Below are positions 35,074-44,177 of a stretch of DNA of 64,000 nucleotides, one piece after another. The stretch covers positions 62,001 to 126,000 of the forward strand of contig NZ_ARYN01000016.1 of NCBI RefSeq assembly GCF_002094855.1, written 5' to 3'. Positions within the stretch are counted from its first letter, which is position 1; the number at the start of each line of letters is the position of its first letter. The DNA is from Zunongwangia atlantica 22II14-10F7 (GTDB taxonomy: Bacteria; Bacteroidota; Bacteroidia; Flavobacteriales; Flavobacteriaceae). A program made the translations under genes and the position numbers. The notes beneath the pieces were generated by a model. The model was not told the DNA's origin, did not search any database, and saw nothing but the letters and a program-made list of their open reading frames with translations.

Positions 35074-35826
35074 ATGAAATCGGAATTAGCTGCGATCTTA
35101 GACAAAGATTCAAAATCAAACAAAGAAAAAAGTTTACCAAGCATCTCTATCGATTGCGTAGTATTTGGTTTTGACACTTCTTCTTTAAAAGTCTTATTGG
35201 TAAAATTAAAAGATAAAGACGAATGGTCACTGCCCGGTGGCTATTTAGGAAAGAATGAAAGCCTGGATGAAAGTGCTAACCGAATTTTAAATGAAAGAAC
35301 CGGGGCTAAAGAAATTTATTTAAATCAATTTAAGACTTTTGGTAAGCCAAACCGGAATGAAGATTTTTTTGCTGAATTCCCTGATGATCTTTGGCATAAA
35401 CAACGATTTATTTCTGTTGGATATTATGCACTAATAAACTTTGCTAAGGTAGAGCCAAGGGTAGACGATTTATCTGATGGATGTGAATGGAAAAACGTAC
35501 ATGAGTTGCCTAGCCTAATGATGGATCACGAAGAGATTTTTAATACAGCCTTACTAGAGCTTAGAAAAGGACTTAACTATCGTCCTGTTGGTTTAAACCT
35601 ATTACCAGAAAAGTTTACAATGCCAGAGTTACAAAGGCTTTATGAAATTATACTTGACAAACCTCTAAACCGTGGAAATTTTTATCGAAAAATGACCAAA
35701 TACGGTATTCTTAATAAACTAAAAGAAACGCGAAAAGGCGGTGCTCATAAGGCGCCAAATCTTTATACTTTTAGTCTTGAAACGTATAAAGAAGCCTTGG
35801 AAAATGGCTTTAAAGAAGCATGGTAA
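35074..35826 (+). CDS. Nudix-domain transcriptional regulator (NrtR/AraR-like)
   Basis: The 250-residue protein has an N-terminal Nudix fold (about residues 20-160) and a C-terminal winged-helix domain (MPELQRLYEIILDKPLNRGNFYRKMTKYGILNKL, then RKGGAHKAPNLYTF). The Nudix box is degenerate: GKNESLDESANRILNERTG lacks the RE..EE metal-binding glutamates, so hydrolysis is unlikely and ligand sensing is likely, as in NrtR and Bacteroides AraR. ATG 35074 is chosen over the TTG at 35053 because the promoter -7 box covers that TTG. The regulated genes are not evident nearby. Confidence 0.88.
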   Translation: MKSELAAILDKDSKSNKEKSLPSISIDCVVFGFDTSSLKVLLVKLKDKDEWSLPGGYLGKNESLDESANRILNERTGAKEIYLNQFKTFGKPNRNEDFFAEFPDDLWHKQRFISVGYYALINFAKVEPRVDDLSDGCEWKNVHELPSLMMDHEEIFNTALLELRKGLNYRPVGLNLLPEKFTMPELQRLYEIILDKPLNRGNFYRKMTKYGILNKLKETRKGGAHKAPNLYTFSLETYKEALENGFKEAW

Positions 35827-36072
35827 TCAACTTTACGGTAAATTCAATTGGTTTTTAAGTGACAGTTTTAAGGTAGAAATCTCGTTATACCTATATATAT
35901 AAAAAGAGCTTATCAAATTTGATCTCTCATGATCTTATAATATTAAAGAATCCTAGAAGGAATTGAATTAAGTTTTTGAATTATTAAACCACAGGTTAAT
36001 TGATTAAATTATTCTAAAAAAAAGCACCCCCTAATTATATTTTATGTATTTTTAAGCCCCTATTAATACGTA

Positions 36073-39000
36073 ATGTGCCCTAAATACACAGAAAAATCCC
36101 CAAGGAAAGGTAATTCTAGTTACCTGAATGATGAATTATATGAAGCTATTGTTGAGGATAAAGCTTATTTTAAGTTTTTACAGGAATATGCGCTAGATGG
36201 ATTCTTCATTTTAGATTGCCAAAGTGGTCAATCCTTTTATTGTTCAACTAAACTTCTTGAACTACTTGGCTATACTTCTAAAAATGACAGTGAGCTTCGT
36301 TTTGAAGATTGGACTGAATTGATCTTTACAGAAGATCTCTCTCAATTTAAAGAACTTATAATTTCAAAAGATATTTGTGAACAACAGCCTAAAAATTTCA
36401 CTTTTAGGTTTGTTCACAGCCACAAATATGTTTTATGGCTAGAATGTGAGTTTATAAATTTCAGCACAAAAAATTCAAAACAAAGAATTCTTGCCGGTGT
36501 AAAAGATGTTACAAAATTCAAAAAACCAGATCTTAATTTACATGAACAGGTTAAGCGTTACGAACATGTTTTAGAAGGAACGGCGATAGGCGCATGGGAA
36601 TGGAATGTACAAACCGGGGAAACTATTTTTAACGAGCAATGGGCTAAGATTTTAGGTTATGATCTGGAAGAGTTAAGACCTACTTCTGTTAGTACCTGGT
36701 ATAAACTTGCAAATCCCGAAGATTCTGATAGATGCCAGCAAATACTTAACGAACATTTTGAAGGAAAGACCAAAGTATATAAAACCGAAGCCAGAATGCG
36801 CCACAAAAAAGGACATTGGGTTTGGGTTGCAGATCGTGGAAAAGTAGTTAGCTGGACAGAAGATGGTAAACCTGAATGGATGACGGGATATCATGAAGAA
36901 ATTACTCAGCAAAAAAAAGAAACAGAACGAAGCCAAAAATTTATTGAGGAAGCACCAACTGCTATCGCCATGTTCGATACAAAGATGCGGTATATAGTAA
37001 CTTCTAAAAAGTGGAAAGAAGACTATCAGGTTGAAGATTTAAATATTATCAACAAATATCATTACGATCTTTTTCCTGATGTTAAGGAAGAATGGAGAGC
37101 TATTCATGCTCGAGGATTGAAAGGAGAATCTGCGCAAAGAGAAGAAGAACAATTTGTAGATCGTTTTGGTAAAAATCGATATATAAAATGGTCTATGCGG
37201 CCTTGGTATACCAATGATCAAAAAATTGGTGGAATTATAATCCATACCACAGATATTACCCATATTAAAGAACTTGAAAAGATTAGCGAAAATCGCAAGC
37301 AATTTTTAGAAACGGTTTTAGAATCTTTAGAAGTAGGGATTGTTTCCTGTAATGCTGATGGAGAACTTACGCTTTTTAATAGAACAACTAGAGAATGGCA
37401 TGGTTTACCTGTAACCAACATCGATCCTAATAAATTTCCAGATTATTATGGGCTTTACCACCTAGATGGTAAAACTCAACTTAATACAGATGAGATTCCT
37501 TTAATACAGGTACTTAAAACAGGTAAAATTACTAATCCAAATATAAAAATTAGGCCTAAAAATGCCGAAGATCGATTTGTATCGGTTAGCGGATCGCAAA
37601 TTAAAGACAATAAAGGCGAAGTGATTGGTGCTGTTGTAGCTATGTATGATGTAACGCCTTTTAACCTGGCGCAGGAAAAACTGCAATTAAGCGAAGAAAC
37701 TTTTAGAGGAAATTTTGAAAATGCAGCCATAGGAATGGCTATTTGTGATCTTAAAACAAAACCCTTAAAAGTTAATAAAAGTCTATGTTCAATTTTAGAT
37801 TATACACAAGAAGATCTTTTAGATAAATCACTGTTCGATCTGGTAGATCAAAAAGATGAAAAGCGTTTAAAAAAGCTTATTAATGAACTTGTAGAGAAAA
37901 AAGAAGATCACTTTCATGTAGAACTTCAATTTAGATCTAAAAAGAATAAAAAGATCTATGTACTAATATTTGCGTCTTTAATTAAAGATTCTAATGGTGA
38001 ACCATTGTTAATCACTACACAAATTAAAAATATTAGTATCCGGAAGTTAGCGCAGCAACAGCTAAATAAAACCCTGGCACACCAAAAAGCTTTATTGGCA
38101 GCCAGTACTAAGGTTAGTTTTATTGCTACAGACAAAAAAGGATATATAACAGATTTTAATCGTGGTGCACAAAATCTTTTAGGATACAGCCCAGAAAATG
38201 TAAAAAAGAAATCTGTTTTAATATTCCATGAGACTACCGAGCTAGAACAAAAAATTGTTAGTTTAAATAACGAATTTCAGGTAGAACTTAAAGAATATGA
38301 TGCTTTAATTTTTGAAGCTAAGAACAGAAAAAGTACTACAAGGGAATGGAGTTATATAGATGCAAATGGAAATAAAATTCCTGTTTTACTAACCATAACT
38401 CCTATTATTGAAAACAACCAGTTAATAGGTTACTTACATGCTGCTTTAGAAATAACAGATCTAAAAGAAGCTAGAAATGAAATTATGAGTTTACTGGAAG
38501 TTACCAAAGATCAAAACCAGAGGTTAAGAAATTTTGCTCATATCGTTTCTCATAATTTAAGAAGCCATTCAAGTAATTTCTCATCTCTTCTGGATATATT
38601 TAATATGGAACATCCAGAATTAAATGAAAATCAAATTATACAACTCTTAGGAACAGCAAGCGAAAATCTTAGGGAAACTATAGAACATCTTAATGAGGTT
38701 GTGGTTATAAATACTTCAGTAAAAGAAAACTTAAATGAATGTAATTTAAGAGATTTTGTAGAAAATGCTGTAGAAAACACCAGTGCCCTAGCAATGGATG
38801 GTCAAGTTAATGTTGAATATAATATTGATAAAGACATTACTATACAGGGAATCCCAGCTTATTTGGATAGTATTTTACTCAATTTTATAACCAACGGAAT
38901 TAAATACCGCTCTCTAGAAAGAAATAGTTTTATTAAATTGTATTCTGAAAATGACGATATTACCGGAGAAATTATCCTTAATATTGAAGATAACGGACTA

Positions 39001-39195
39001 GGAATCGATTTACAGCGACACGGCCATAAGCTTTTTGGAATGTACAATACCTTTCACAGGCATAAAGATTCCAGAGGGATTGGATTGTTTATCACCAAAA
39101 ATCAAATTGAAGCTATTGGTGCCAGAATAGAGGTAGAAAGTGAGGTAAATCAGGGTACCCTATTTAAAATACTCTTTAAGAATGAAGAAAATTGA
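36073..39195 (+). CDS. Cytoplasmic multi-PAS sensor histidine kinase
   Basis: The 1040-residue kinase has no membrane segment or signal. By pattern it carries about six PAS/PAC units (approximately 30-150, 165-285, 290-405, 410-530, 540-655, 665-790), such as GAWEWNVQTGETIFNEQWAKILGY, ILDYTQEDLLDKSLFDLVD and LLGYSPENVKKKSVL. The HisKA-like region has AHIVSHNLRSHSSN with phospho-acceptor His827, and the ATPase domain has NFITNGIKYR (N box), IEDNGLGIDL (G1) and GIGLFITKNQIEAIG (G2). Its end overlaps the receiver gene by 14 bases. The stimulus is unknown; PAS sets suggest light, redox or small molecules. Confidence 0.93.
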   Translation: MCPKYTEKSPRKGNSSYLNDELYEAIVEDKAYFKFLQEYALDGFFILDCQSGQSFYCSTKLLELLGYTSKNDSELRFEDWTELIFTEDLSQFKELIISKDICEQQPKNFTFRFVHSHKYVLWLECEFINFSTKNSKQRILAGVKDVTKFKKPDLNLHEQVKRYEHVLEGTAIGAWEWNVQTGETIFNEQWAKILGYDLEELRPTSVSTWYKLANPEDSDRCQQILNEHFEGKTKVYKTEARMRHKKGHWVWVADRGKVVSWTEDGKPEWMTGYHEEITQQKKETERSQKFIEEAPTAIAMFDTKMRYIVTSKKWKEDYQVEDLNIINKYHYDLFPDVKEEWRAIHARGLKGESAQREEEQFVDRFGKNRYIKWSMRPWYTNDQKIGGIIIHTTDITHIKELEKISENRKQFLETVLESLEVGIVSCNADGELTLFNRTTREWHGLPVTNIDPNKFPDYYGLYHLDGKTQLNTDEIPLIQVLKTGKITNPNIKIRPKNAEDRFVSVSGSQIKDNKGEVIGAVVAMYDVTPFNLAQEKLQLSEETFRGNFENAAIGMAICDLKTKPLKVNKSLCSILDYTQEDLLDKSLFDLVDQKDEKRLKKLINELVEKKEDHFHVELQFRSKKNKKIYVLIFASLIKDSNGEPLLITTQIKNISIRKLAQQQLNKTLAHQKALLAASTKVSFIATDKKGYITDFNRGAQNLLGYSPENVKKKSVLIFHETTELEQKIVSLNNEFQVELKEYDALIFEAKNRKSTTREWSYIDANGNKIPVLLTITPIIENNQLIGYLHAALEITDLKEARNEIMSLLEVTKDQNQRLRNFAHIVSHNLRSHSSNFSSLLDIFNMEHPELNENQIIQLLGTASENLRETIEHLNEVVVINTSVKENLNECNLRDFVENAVENTSALAMDGQVNVEYNIDKDITIQGIPAYLDSILLNFITNGIKYRSLERNSFIKLYSENDDITGEIILNIEDNGLGIDLQRHGHKLFGMYNTFHRHKDSRGIGLFITKNQIEAIGARIEVESEVNQGTLFKILFKNEEN

Positions 39196-39580
39196 TCTTG
39201 CCTGCATTATAGACGATGATCCTATATTCGTTTTTAGTGCAAAAAAAATAATGGAATTGGCCGATTTCTGTAATGGTTTTATGGTTTTTCATAACGGAAA
39301 AGAAGCCTTAAATCACCTAAATGCCATTATTTCTAATGAAGCCGAGCTTCCAGATGTCATTTTACTTGATCTTAATATGCCAGTGATGGATGGTTGGGAG
39401 TTTTTGGAAGAATTTATAAAAATTGAAAGTGATAAGCCAATTACCATTTACATTGTGAGCTCTTCTATAGATCCTGGCGACATTAATAAAGCAAAATCAT
39501 ACGACAACGTGAGTAATTATATTGTAAAACCAATTACCATTAAAGCTTTAAAAACTGTGCTTCAAAATCACCAAAATTAG
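39182..39580 (+). CDS. Single-domain response regulator (CheY-like)
   Basis: The 132-residue receiver has the acidic pair in IIDDDPIF, phospho-acceptor Asp63 in VILLDLNMPVMDGWEFL, the SSS (Thr/Ser) switch motif and the Lys of NYIVKPI. There is no output domain, so it must pass the signal to another protein or act in a phosphorelay. It overlaps the kinase by 14 bases, so it is its probable partner. Confidence 0.93.
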   Translation: MKKIDLACIIDDDPIFVFSAKKIMELADFCNGFMVFHNGKEALNHLNAIISNEAELPDVILLDLNMPVMDGWEFLEEFIKIESDKPITIYIVSSSIDPGDINKAKSYDNVSNYIVKPITIKALKTVLQNHQN

Positions 39581-39670
39581 CATTTCATCTAAATTTTTAG
39601 ATTTATTTAACTTTTTACGCAACCATTTGGTGCTTTTGCTATCTATTATATAGACCGCAAATCATCAATC

Positions 39671-40111
39671 ATGAAATACATCATAGGGCTTGTCTTATTT
39701 TTAAGCATATTTTCCTGCAATATCAATAATCCTTCGTATCCAGAGCTACACACACCTAACAATTTTCCGCAGAAATGGGAATTGGTGCAAATGAGTTTCC
39801 CTTCAGAAAACAAACAACAGAAAGGCCTAAAAATGGCCTGGCAGGAAAGTTATCTTCTTTTACCCGATAGTACATTTTTAAAAAAGAGAATGACAGCCAC
39901 AGAAACGATTACTGCTGAAGGAAAATTTTATACTGAAAAACAAAACGATGATCTTTATATTCACTTTGAATTTAATGAGAAATCCAAAACTTTAGATTCG
40001 TCGTCTTTTACTGAAAAGGAAAGATTATTATTTTCTACTGAAGAAGACAAAATGACTTTGATTTCTATGCAAAATGGGAAAAAGCAAATTCTGGATTACC
40101 AGTTGAAGTAA
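39671..40111 (+). CDS. Small hypothetical lipoprotein
   Basis: The 146-residue product starts with a lipoprotein signal (LFLSIFSCN, acylated Cys near 16). The rest is a polar domain with FPQKWELVQMSF, ESYLLLPDSTFLKKRM and FYTEKQNDDLYIHFEF, a small beta-rich pattern similar to lipocalin-like or META-like lipoproteins of this phylum, though I cannot name the family. It stands alone before a strong terminator. Confidence 0.7.
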   Translation: MKYIIGLVLFLSIFSCNINNPSYPELHTPNNFPQKWELVQMSFPSENKQQKGLKMAWQESYLLLPDSTFLKKRMTATETITAEGKFYTEKQNDDLYIHFEFNEKSKTLDSSSFTEKERLLFSTEEDKMTLISMQNGKKQILDYQLK

Positions 40112-40147
40112 TTTTATAACAAAGAGCTACGAAAAATGACATTATAA

Positions 40148-40174
40148 AAAAACCTCCTTAAAAAGGAGGTTTTT
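40148..40174. terminator. Bidirectional terminator, lipoprotein gene / rpsA
   Basis: AAAAACCTCCTT and AAGGAGGTTTTT form a perfect 12-bp stem with a three-base loop between convergent genes. Confidence 0.88.
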
Positions 40175-40194
40175 AGCTTTATAAACTGAAAAGA

Positions 40195-42024
40195 TTATTT
40201 CCCTTCCATTTTATCTTTAAGAGCCTGAAGATCTGCATTTACATCACCAATAGTGGTTTTCTCGCTGTTTTGTGCAGCAGCTTTTTTAGCAGCTTGCTTA
40301 ACGATTTTTTGCTCTTCTTCTCTGTGGATAGCAGCATGAGATGCTACAACACGTTTAAACTCTTTATTGAATTCAATGATTTGGAATTCTGCAGTTTCAC
40401 CTTTCTTAAGTTTACTTCCGTCTTCTTTTTCAAGGTGTCTTTGTGGTACAAATGCAGTAATATCTTCATTAAAATCGATAGTAGCTCCTTTGTCTACGAT
40501 TTCAGAAATTGCAGCAGTATGAGTTGTACCTACAGCAAATTCAGTTTCGTATTTATCCCAAGGGTTATCTTCGATTTGTTTGTGACCTAAACTTAGTTTA
40601 CGTCCTTCAACATCTAATTCTAATACAACTACTTCTAGTTTATCACCAACATTACAGAATTCTGATGGGTGTTTGATTTTCTTAGTCCAAGAAAGATCAG
40701 AGATATAGATAAGTCCGTCAATACCTTCTTCTAACTCTACGAATACACCAAAGTTAGTAAAGTTACGAACTACACCTGTATGCTTAGATCCAACAGGATA
40801 TTTAGAAGTGATATCTGTCCATGGATCTGGAGTTAATTGCTTAATTCCAAGAGACATTTTACGATCGTCACGATCTAAAGTAAGGATTTGAGCTTCAACC
40901 TCGTCACCAACATTTACGAAATCCTGAGCAGATCTTAAGTGCGTACTCCAAGACATTTCAGAAACGTGGATTAATCCTTCTACACCTTCAGCAACTTCGA
41001 TAAATGCACCGTAATCTGCGATTACAACTACTTTACCTTTTACTTTATCACCTACTTTTAACTCTTCATCTAGAGCTTCCCATGGGTGTTTATGTAATTG
41101 CTTAAGACCTAACTGGATTCTAGTCTTAGCCTCATCAAAGTCTAAGATTACAACGTTAAGTTTTTGATCTAGTTCTACAATCTCGTTTGGATGGTTGATT
41201 CTAGACCAAGAAAGATCAGTAATGTGGATAAGTCCGTCAACTCCTCCAAGATCAACGAATACACCGTAAGAAGTGATGTTCTTAACAGTACCTTCTAATA
41301 CCTGACCTTTTTCTAACTGACCAATAATTTCTTTCTTCTGCTCTTCGATATCAGCTTCGATAAGTGCTTTATGAGATACAACAACGTTTTTGAATTCGTG
41401 GTTGATTTTCACAACTTTGAATTCCATTGTTTTACCTACATAAGCATCGTAATCTCTAATTGGCTTCACATCGATTTGAGAACCTGGTAAGAAAGCTTCA
41501 ATACCAAATACATCTACGATCATACCACCTTTAGTACGACACTTAACAAAACCGTTAACGATAAGACCTTCATCATGTGCTTTGTTCACACGATCCCATG
41601 CCATGATAACACGAGCCTTACGGTGAGAAAGAACTAACTGACCTGTAGCATCTTCTCTAACGTCGATTAAAACTTCTACCTCATCACCAACTTTAAGATC
41701 TGGGTTGTAACGAAACTCGTTAAGAGAGATTACACCTTCACTTTTCGCGTTGATGTCGATAATTGCATCACGATCAGTAATATTAATTACTTTTCCTTTT
41801 ACAACCTCATCATCTAGAGTGTCTACGAAATTTTCTTCTACTAATTTCTCGAATTCTTCTAGCTTATCATCTGCGATTGGGTCGATTCCTTCTTCGTAGT
41901 TGTGCCAGTTAAATTCTTTTAGGAATTTTTCAGGGTTAGCTTGTTGCTCAGTTACCTCTGGTTGAGATGCTGTAGCCATCCCAGCTACTTCCTGAACTTC
42001 CTGTTCTTTTTGTTCTTCAGCCAT
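40195..42024 (-). CDS. rpsA: 30S ribosomal protein S1
   Basis: S1 helps the ribosome bind and unfold mRNA, important in Bacteroidetes where Shine-Dalgarno pairing is weak. The 609-residue protein has six S1 repeats, e.g. GKVINITDRDAIIDINAKSEGVI, GFVKCRTKGGMIVDVFGIEAFLP, GTVKNITSYGVFVDLGGVDGLIHITDLSW, GKVVVIADYGAFIEVAEGVEGLIHVSEMSW, GVVRNFTNFGVFVELEEGIDGLIYISDLSW. The N-terminus is acidic and the C-terminus Lys/Ala-rich. A consensus promoter lies 130 bases upstream, leaving a leader of about 124 bases that may be used for autoregulation. Confidence 0.97.
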   Translation of the reverse strand: MAEEQKEQEVQEVAGMATASQPEVTEQQANPEKFLKEFNWHNYEEGIDPIADDKLEEFEKLVEENFVDTLDDEVVKGKVINITDRDAIIDINAKSEGVISLNEFRYNPDLKVGDEVEVLIDVREDATGQLVLSHRKARVIMAWDRVNKAHDEGLIVNGFVKCRTKGGMIVDVFGIEAFLPGSQIDVKPIRDYDAYVGKTMEFKVVKINHEFKNVVVSHKALIEADIEEQKKEIIGQLEKGQVLEGTVKNITSYGVFVDLGGVDGLIHITDLSWSRINHPNEIVELDQKLNVVILDFDEAKTRIQLGLKQLHKHPWEALDEELKVGDKVKGKVVVIADYGAFIEVAEGVEGLIHVSEMSWSTHLRSAQDFVNVGDEVEAQILTLDRDDRKMSLGIKQLTPDPWTDITSKYPVGSKHTGVVRNFTNFGVFVELEEGIDGLIYISDLSWTKKIKHPSEFCNVGDKLEVVVLELDVEGRKLSLGHKQIEDNPWDKYETEFAVGTTHTAAISEIVDKGATIDFNEDITAFVPQRHLEKEDGSKLKKGETAEFQIIEFNKEFKRVVASHAAIHREEEQKIVKQAAKKAAAQNSEKTTIGDVNADLQALKDKMEGK

Positions 42025-42153
42025 AATAATTGCTGATTAAAATTTGTATTCAAAGTTTATCGGAAACATTTAAGCAAAATAAAACTAAGAAGATGTTTTA
42101 CGTTTTGATTTTCAAGCCCTTCTGCATTTCCGTTCTTTTGCCAAAAAGGAGTG

Positions 42154-42184
42154 CAAAAATACAACTAATTTTAATATTTTCAAA
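42154..42184 (-). promoter_or_regulatory. Promoter of rpsA
   Basis: On the minus strand TTTG (42184-42181), 19 bases, TATTTTTG (42161-42154): an exact match to the phylum consensus. It leaves a 5' leader of about 124 bases before the rpsA ATG. Confidence 0.7.
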
Positions 42185-42196
42185 CCTACTAAAAAC

Positions 42197-43390
42197 TTAA
42201 TTTTCTTCAGCTAAAGATTTCTTGAAAAGAAGGTGAAAAATTAAGATCAAAACGCTGTAAATTAAGCCTAAAGATGCTACTCCTTGCCACTGAAAAAACT
42301 CCCAGGCATACGCTCCGGTAGTTGTTCCCAATGCGCCACCAATAAAGTAACCTACCATATAAATGGTATTGATTCTGTTTCTTGCATCTGGATTTCTGGA
42401 AAAGATAATATTTTGGTTCGTAATATGTAAAGATTGTAAACCCATATCAACCAAAATCACTCCGATAACAAGTCCTATAATTGAGTAGCCGGAAAACTCA
42501 AAAACTACCCAGGCGACGATCATTAATATTGTTGAAATAATGATCAATCTATTTTTATTCATTTTATCGCTCAATTTCCCAATTAAGCTTGCCGCCAATG
42601 CACCTGCGATTCCTAAAACACCAAAAGTACCTGCTACCCCACTTCCGTAGTTAAAATTTTCTTCCATTAAAAAAACCAAAGTGGTCCAAAAAGCGCTAAA
42701 CCCGGCAAATCCTAATGCTCCTCGAAGTGCGGCTAGTCTTACCGAAGATTCAGTTTTAAAGTATCCCCATAAAGATTGCATGAGTTCTTTATAAGTCCCA
42801 AAAAAATTAGGTTGTAATTCAGGTAATTTCAGCTTTAATAATCCCCAGAAAATAAGCATAATTCCGGCAGCGATAAAATACATCACCCGCCAACCAAAAT
42901 ATTCTCCCACAAAACCACTTATAAAACGGCTTCCCAATATTCCAATTAGCAAACCACTCATCACGATCCCTATTGCGCTTCCTCTCTTTTCCGGTTTTGC
43001 TAATTGCGCGGCCATGGGAACAAAAACCTGTGGTACTACGCAACTGAATCCCACAAAAAAACCCGAGATCACTAAAACTGGTAAGCTAGGCGCTAAAGCC
43101 ATCACTAAAAGACTGGCGATAATGAAAATAAAATCGATCATTACCATTTTTTTCCGCGGAAATTTATCGCCTAACGGAATAATAAATAATAATCCAAAAG
43201 CATAGCCTAATTGGGTAAAAAGCGGAATATTACTTACGGCCGACTCTGATACTCCAAAATCTTTCGCCATTAAATTTAATAAAGGCTGATTGTAATAATT
43301 GTTGGCAACCACCAATCCTGCACCAGCCGACATTAAATAAAGTACCGATTTACTTATTCCCTCTTCAGAGGTTTTATCGATTTTGGCCAT
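42197..43390 (-). CDS. MFS transporter
   Basis: The 397-residue protein has about twelve hydrophobic segments and the MFS loop motif between TM2 and TM3 (GDKFPRKKMVM). N-terminal LYLMSAGAGLVVANNYYNQPLLNLMAKDFG is common in drug/metabolite-efflux MFS proteins of the YgaY/CynX-like kind. It starts one base after cmk ends, so it is cotranscribed. Cargo unknown. Confidence 0.92.
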   Translation of the reverse strand: MAKIDKTSEEGISKSVLYLMSAGAGLVVANNYYNQPLLNLMAKDFGVSESAVSNIPLFTQLGYAFGLLFIIPLGDKFPRKKMVMIDFIFIIASLLVMALAPSLPVLVISGFFVGFSCVVPQVFVPMAAQLAKPEKRGSAIGIVMSGLLIGILGSRFISGFVGEYFGWRVMYFIAAGIMLIFWGLLKLKLPELQPNFFGTYKELMQSLWGYFKTESSVRLAALRGALGFAGFSAFWTTLVFLMEENFNYGSGVAGTFGVLGIAGALAASLIGKLSDKMNKNRLIIISTILMIVAWVVFEFSGYSIIGLVIGVILVDMGLQSLHITNQNIIFSRNPDARNRINTIYMVGYFIGGALGTTTGAYAWEFFQWQGVASLGLIYSVLILIFHLLFKKSLAEEN

Positions 43391-43391
43391 T

Positions 43392-44084
43392 CTAGGCGTC
43401 GGTTTTTTCTTTTACTAGAGAAAGAATCTTTTCGAATTGCTCTTCTTTACTCAAATCTGAATTATCGATCTCGATAGCATCATCAGCTTTTATTAAAGGA
43501 GAAGTTTCTCTGGTAGAATCTAAATGGTCACGCTCCTGTACATTTTTAAGGACTTCTTCGTAACTAACATTATTGCCTTTTTCTTTCAGCTCATTATAAC
43601 GACGTTCTGCTCTTTTCTCAGCAGAAGCCGTCATGAATAATTTTAATTCGGCATCAGGAAATACCACTGTCCCAATATCTCGACCATCCATTACAACGCC
43701 ACCTTCTTTACCAATTTCCTGCTGCTGGGCCACCAGCATTTCTCGAACTTCAGGAATTGCAGCAACCTTACTCACATTATTAGAAACTTCCATTAATCGA
43801 ATTTCTTCTTCTACATTTTCTTTATTTAAATGAACAACTCCATAACCAAGATCTTCATTAAATTTGAACTTGATATTTATAAAAGCTAAATGTCTAAGTA
43901 GGGCTTCTATGTCTACTTTATCTTCAGTAACCATTACTTTTCGCATAGCATATAGCGTAACTGCACGATACATGGCACCAGTATCTACATAAATATAGCC
44001 TAACTTTTTAGCTAGCTGTTTGGCTACCGTACTTTTTCCTGTTGAAGAATGCCCATCGATGGCAATAGTAATTTTTTTGGTCAT
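43392..44084 (-). CDS. cmk: Cytidylate kinase
   Basis: Cmk phosphorylates CMP and dCMP with ATP. The 230-residue protein has P-loop IAIDGHSSTGKSTVAKQLA, YIYVDTGAMYRAVTLYA, VVMDGRDIGTVVFPDAELKLFMTAS and RERDHLDSTRETSPL, all standard. A promoter lies directly upstream (44101-44132), and the MFS gene follows with a one-base gap. rpsA is nearby on the same strand, a gene order conserved widely, though a gap and promoter separate them here. Confidence 0.96.
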   Translation of the reverse strand: MTKKITIAIDGHSSTGKSTVAKQLAKKLGYIYVDTGAMYRAVTLYAMRKVMVTEDKVDIEALLRHLAFINIKFKFNEDLGYGVVHLNKENVEEEIRLMEVSNNVSKVAAIPEVREMLVAQQQEIGKEGGVVMDGRDIGTVVFPDAELKLFMTASAEKRAERRYNELKEKGNNVSYEEVLKNVQERDHLDSTRETSPLIKADDAIEIDNSDLSKEEQFEKILSLVKEKTDA

Positions 44085-44100
44085 TTAGTTGAAGTTTCTA

Positions 44101-44132
44101 CAAAAATAGAGATTTGAAAATGCTTAAAACAA
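44101..44132 (-). promoter_or_regulatory. Promoter of cmk
   Basis: On the minus strand TTG (44132-44130), 21 bases, TATTTTTG (44108-44101). It overlaps the end of the lon terminator. Confidence 0.6.
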
Positions 44133-44160
44133 AAAAGCCCCGAATTTCTTCAGGGCTTTT
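44131..44160 (-). terminator. Terminator of lon
   Basis: AAAAAGCCC and GGGCTTTT pair with a 12-base loop; the minus strand continues in T6 after the stem. Confidence 0.75.
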
Positions 44161-44177
44161 CTGGTATAATTTTGCAA

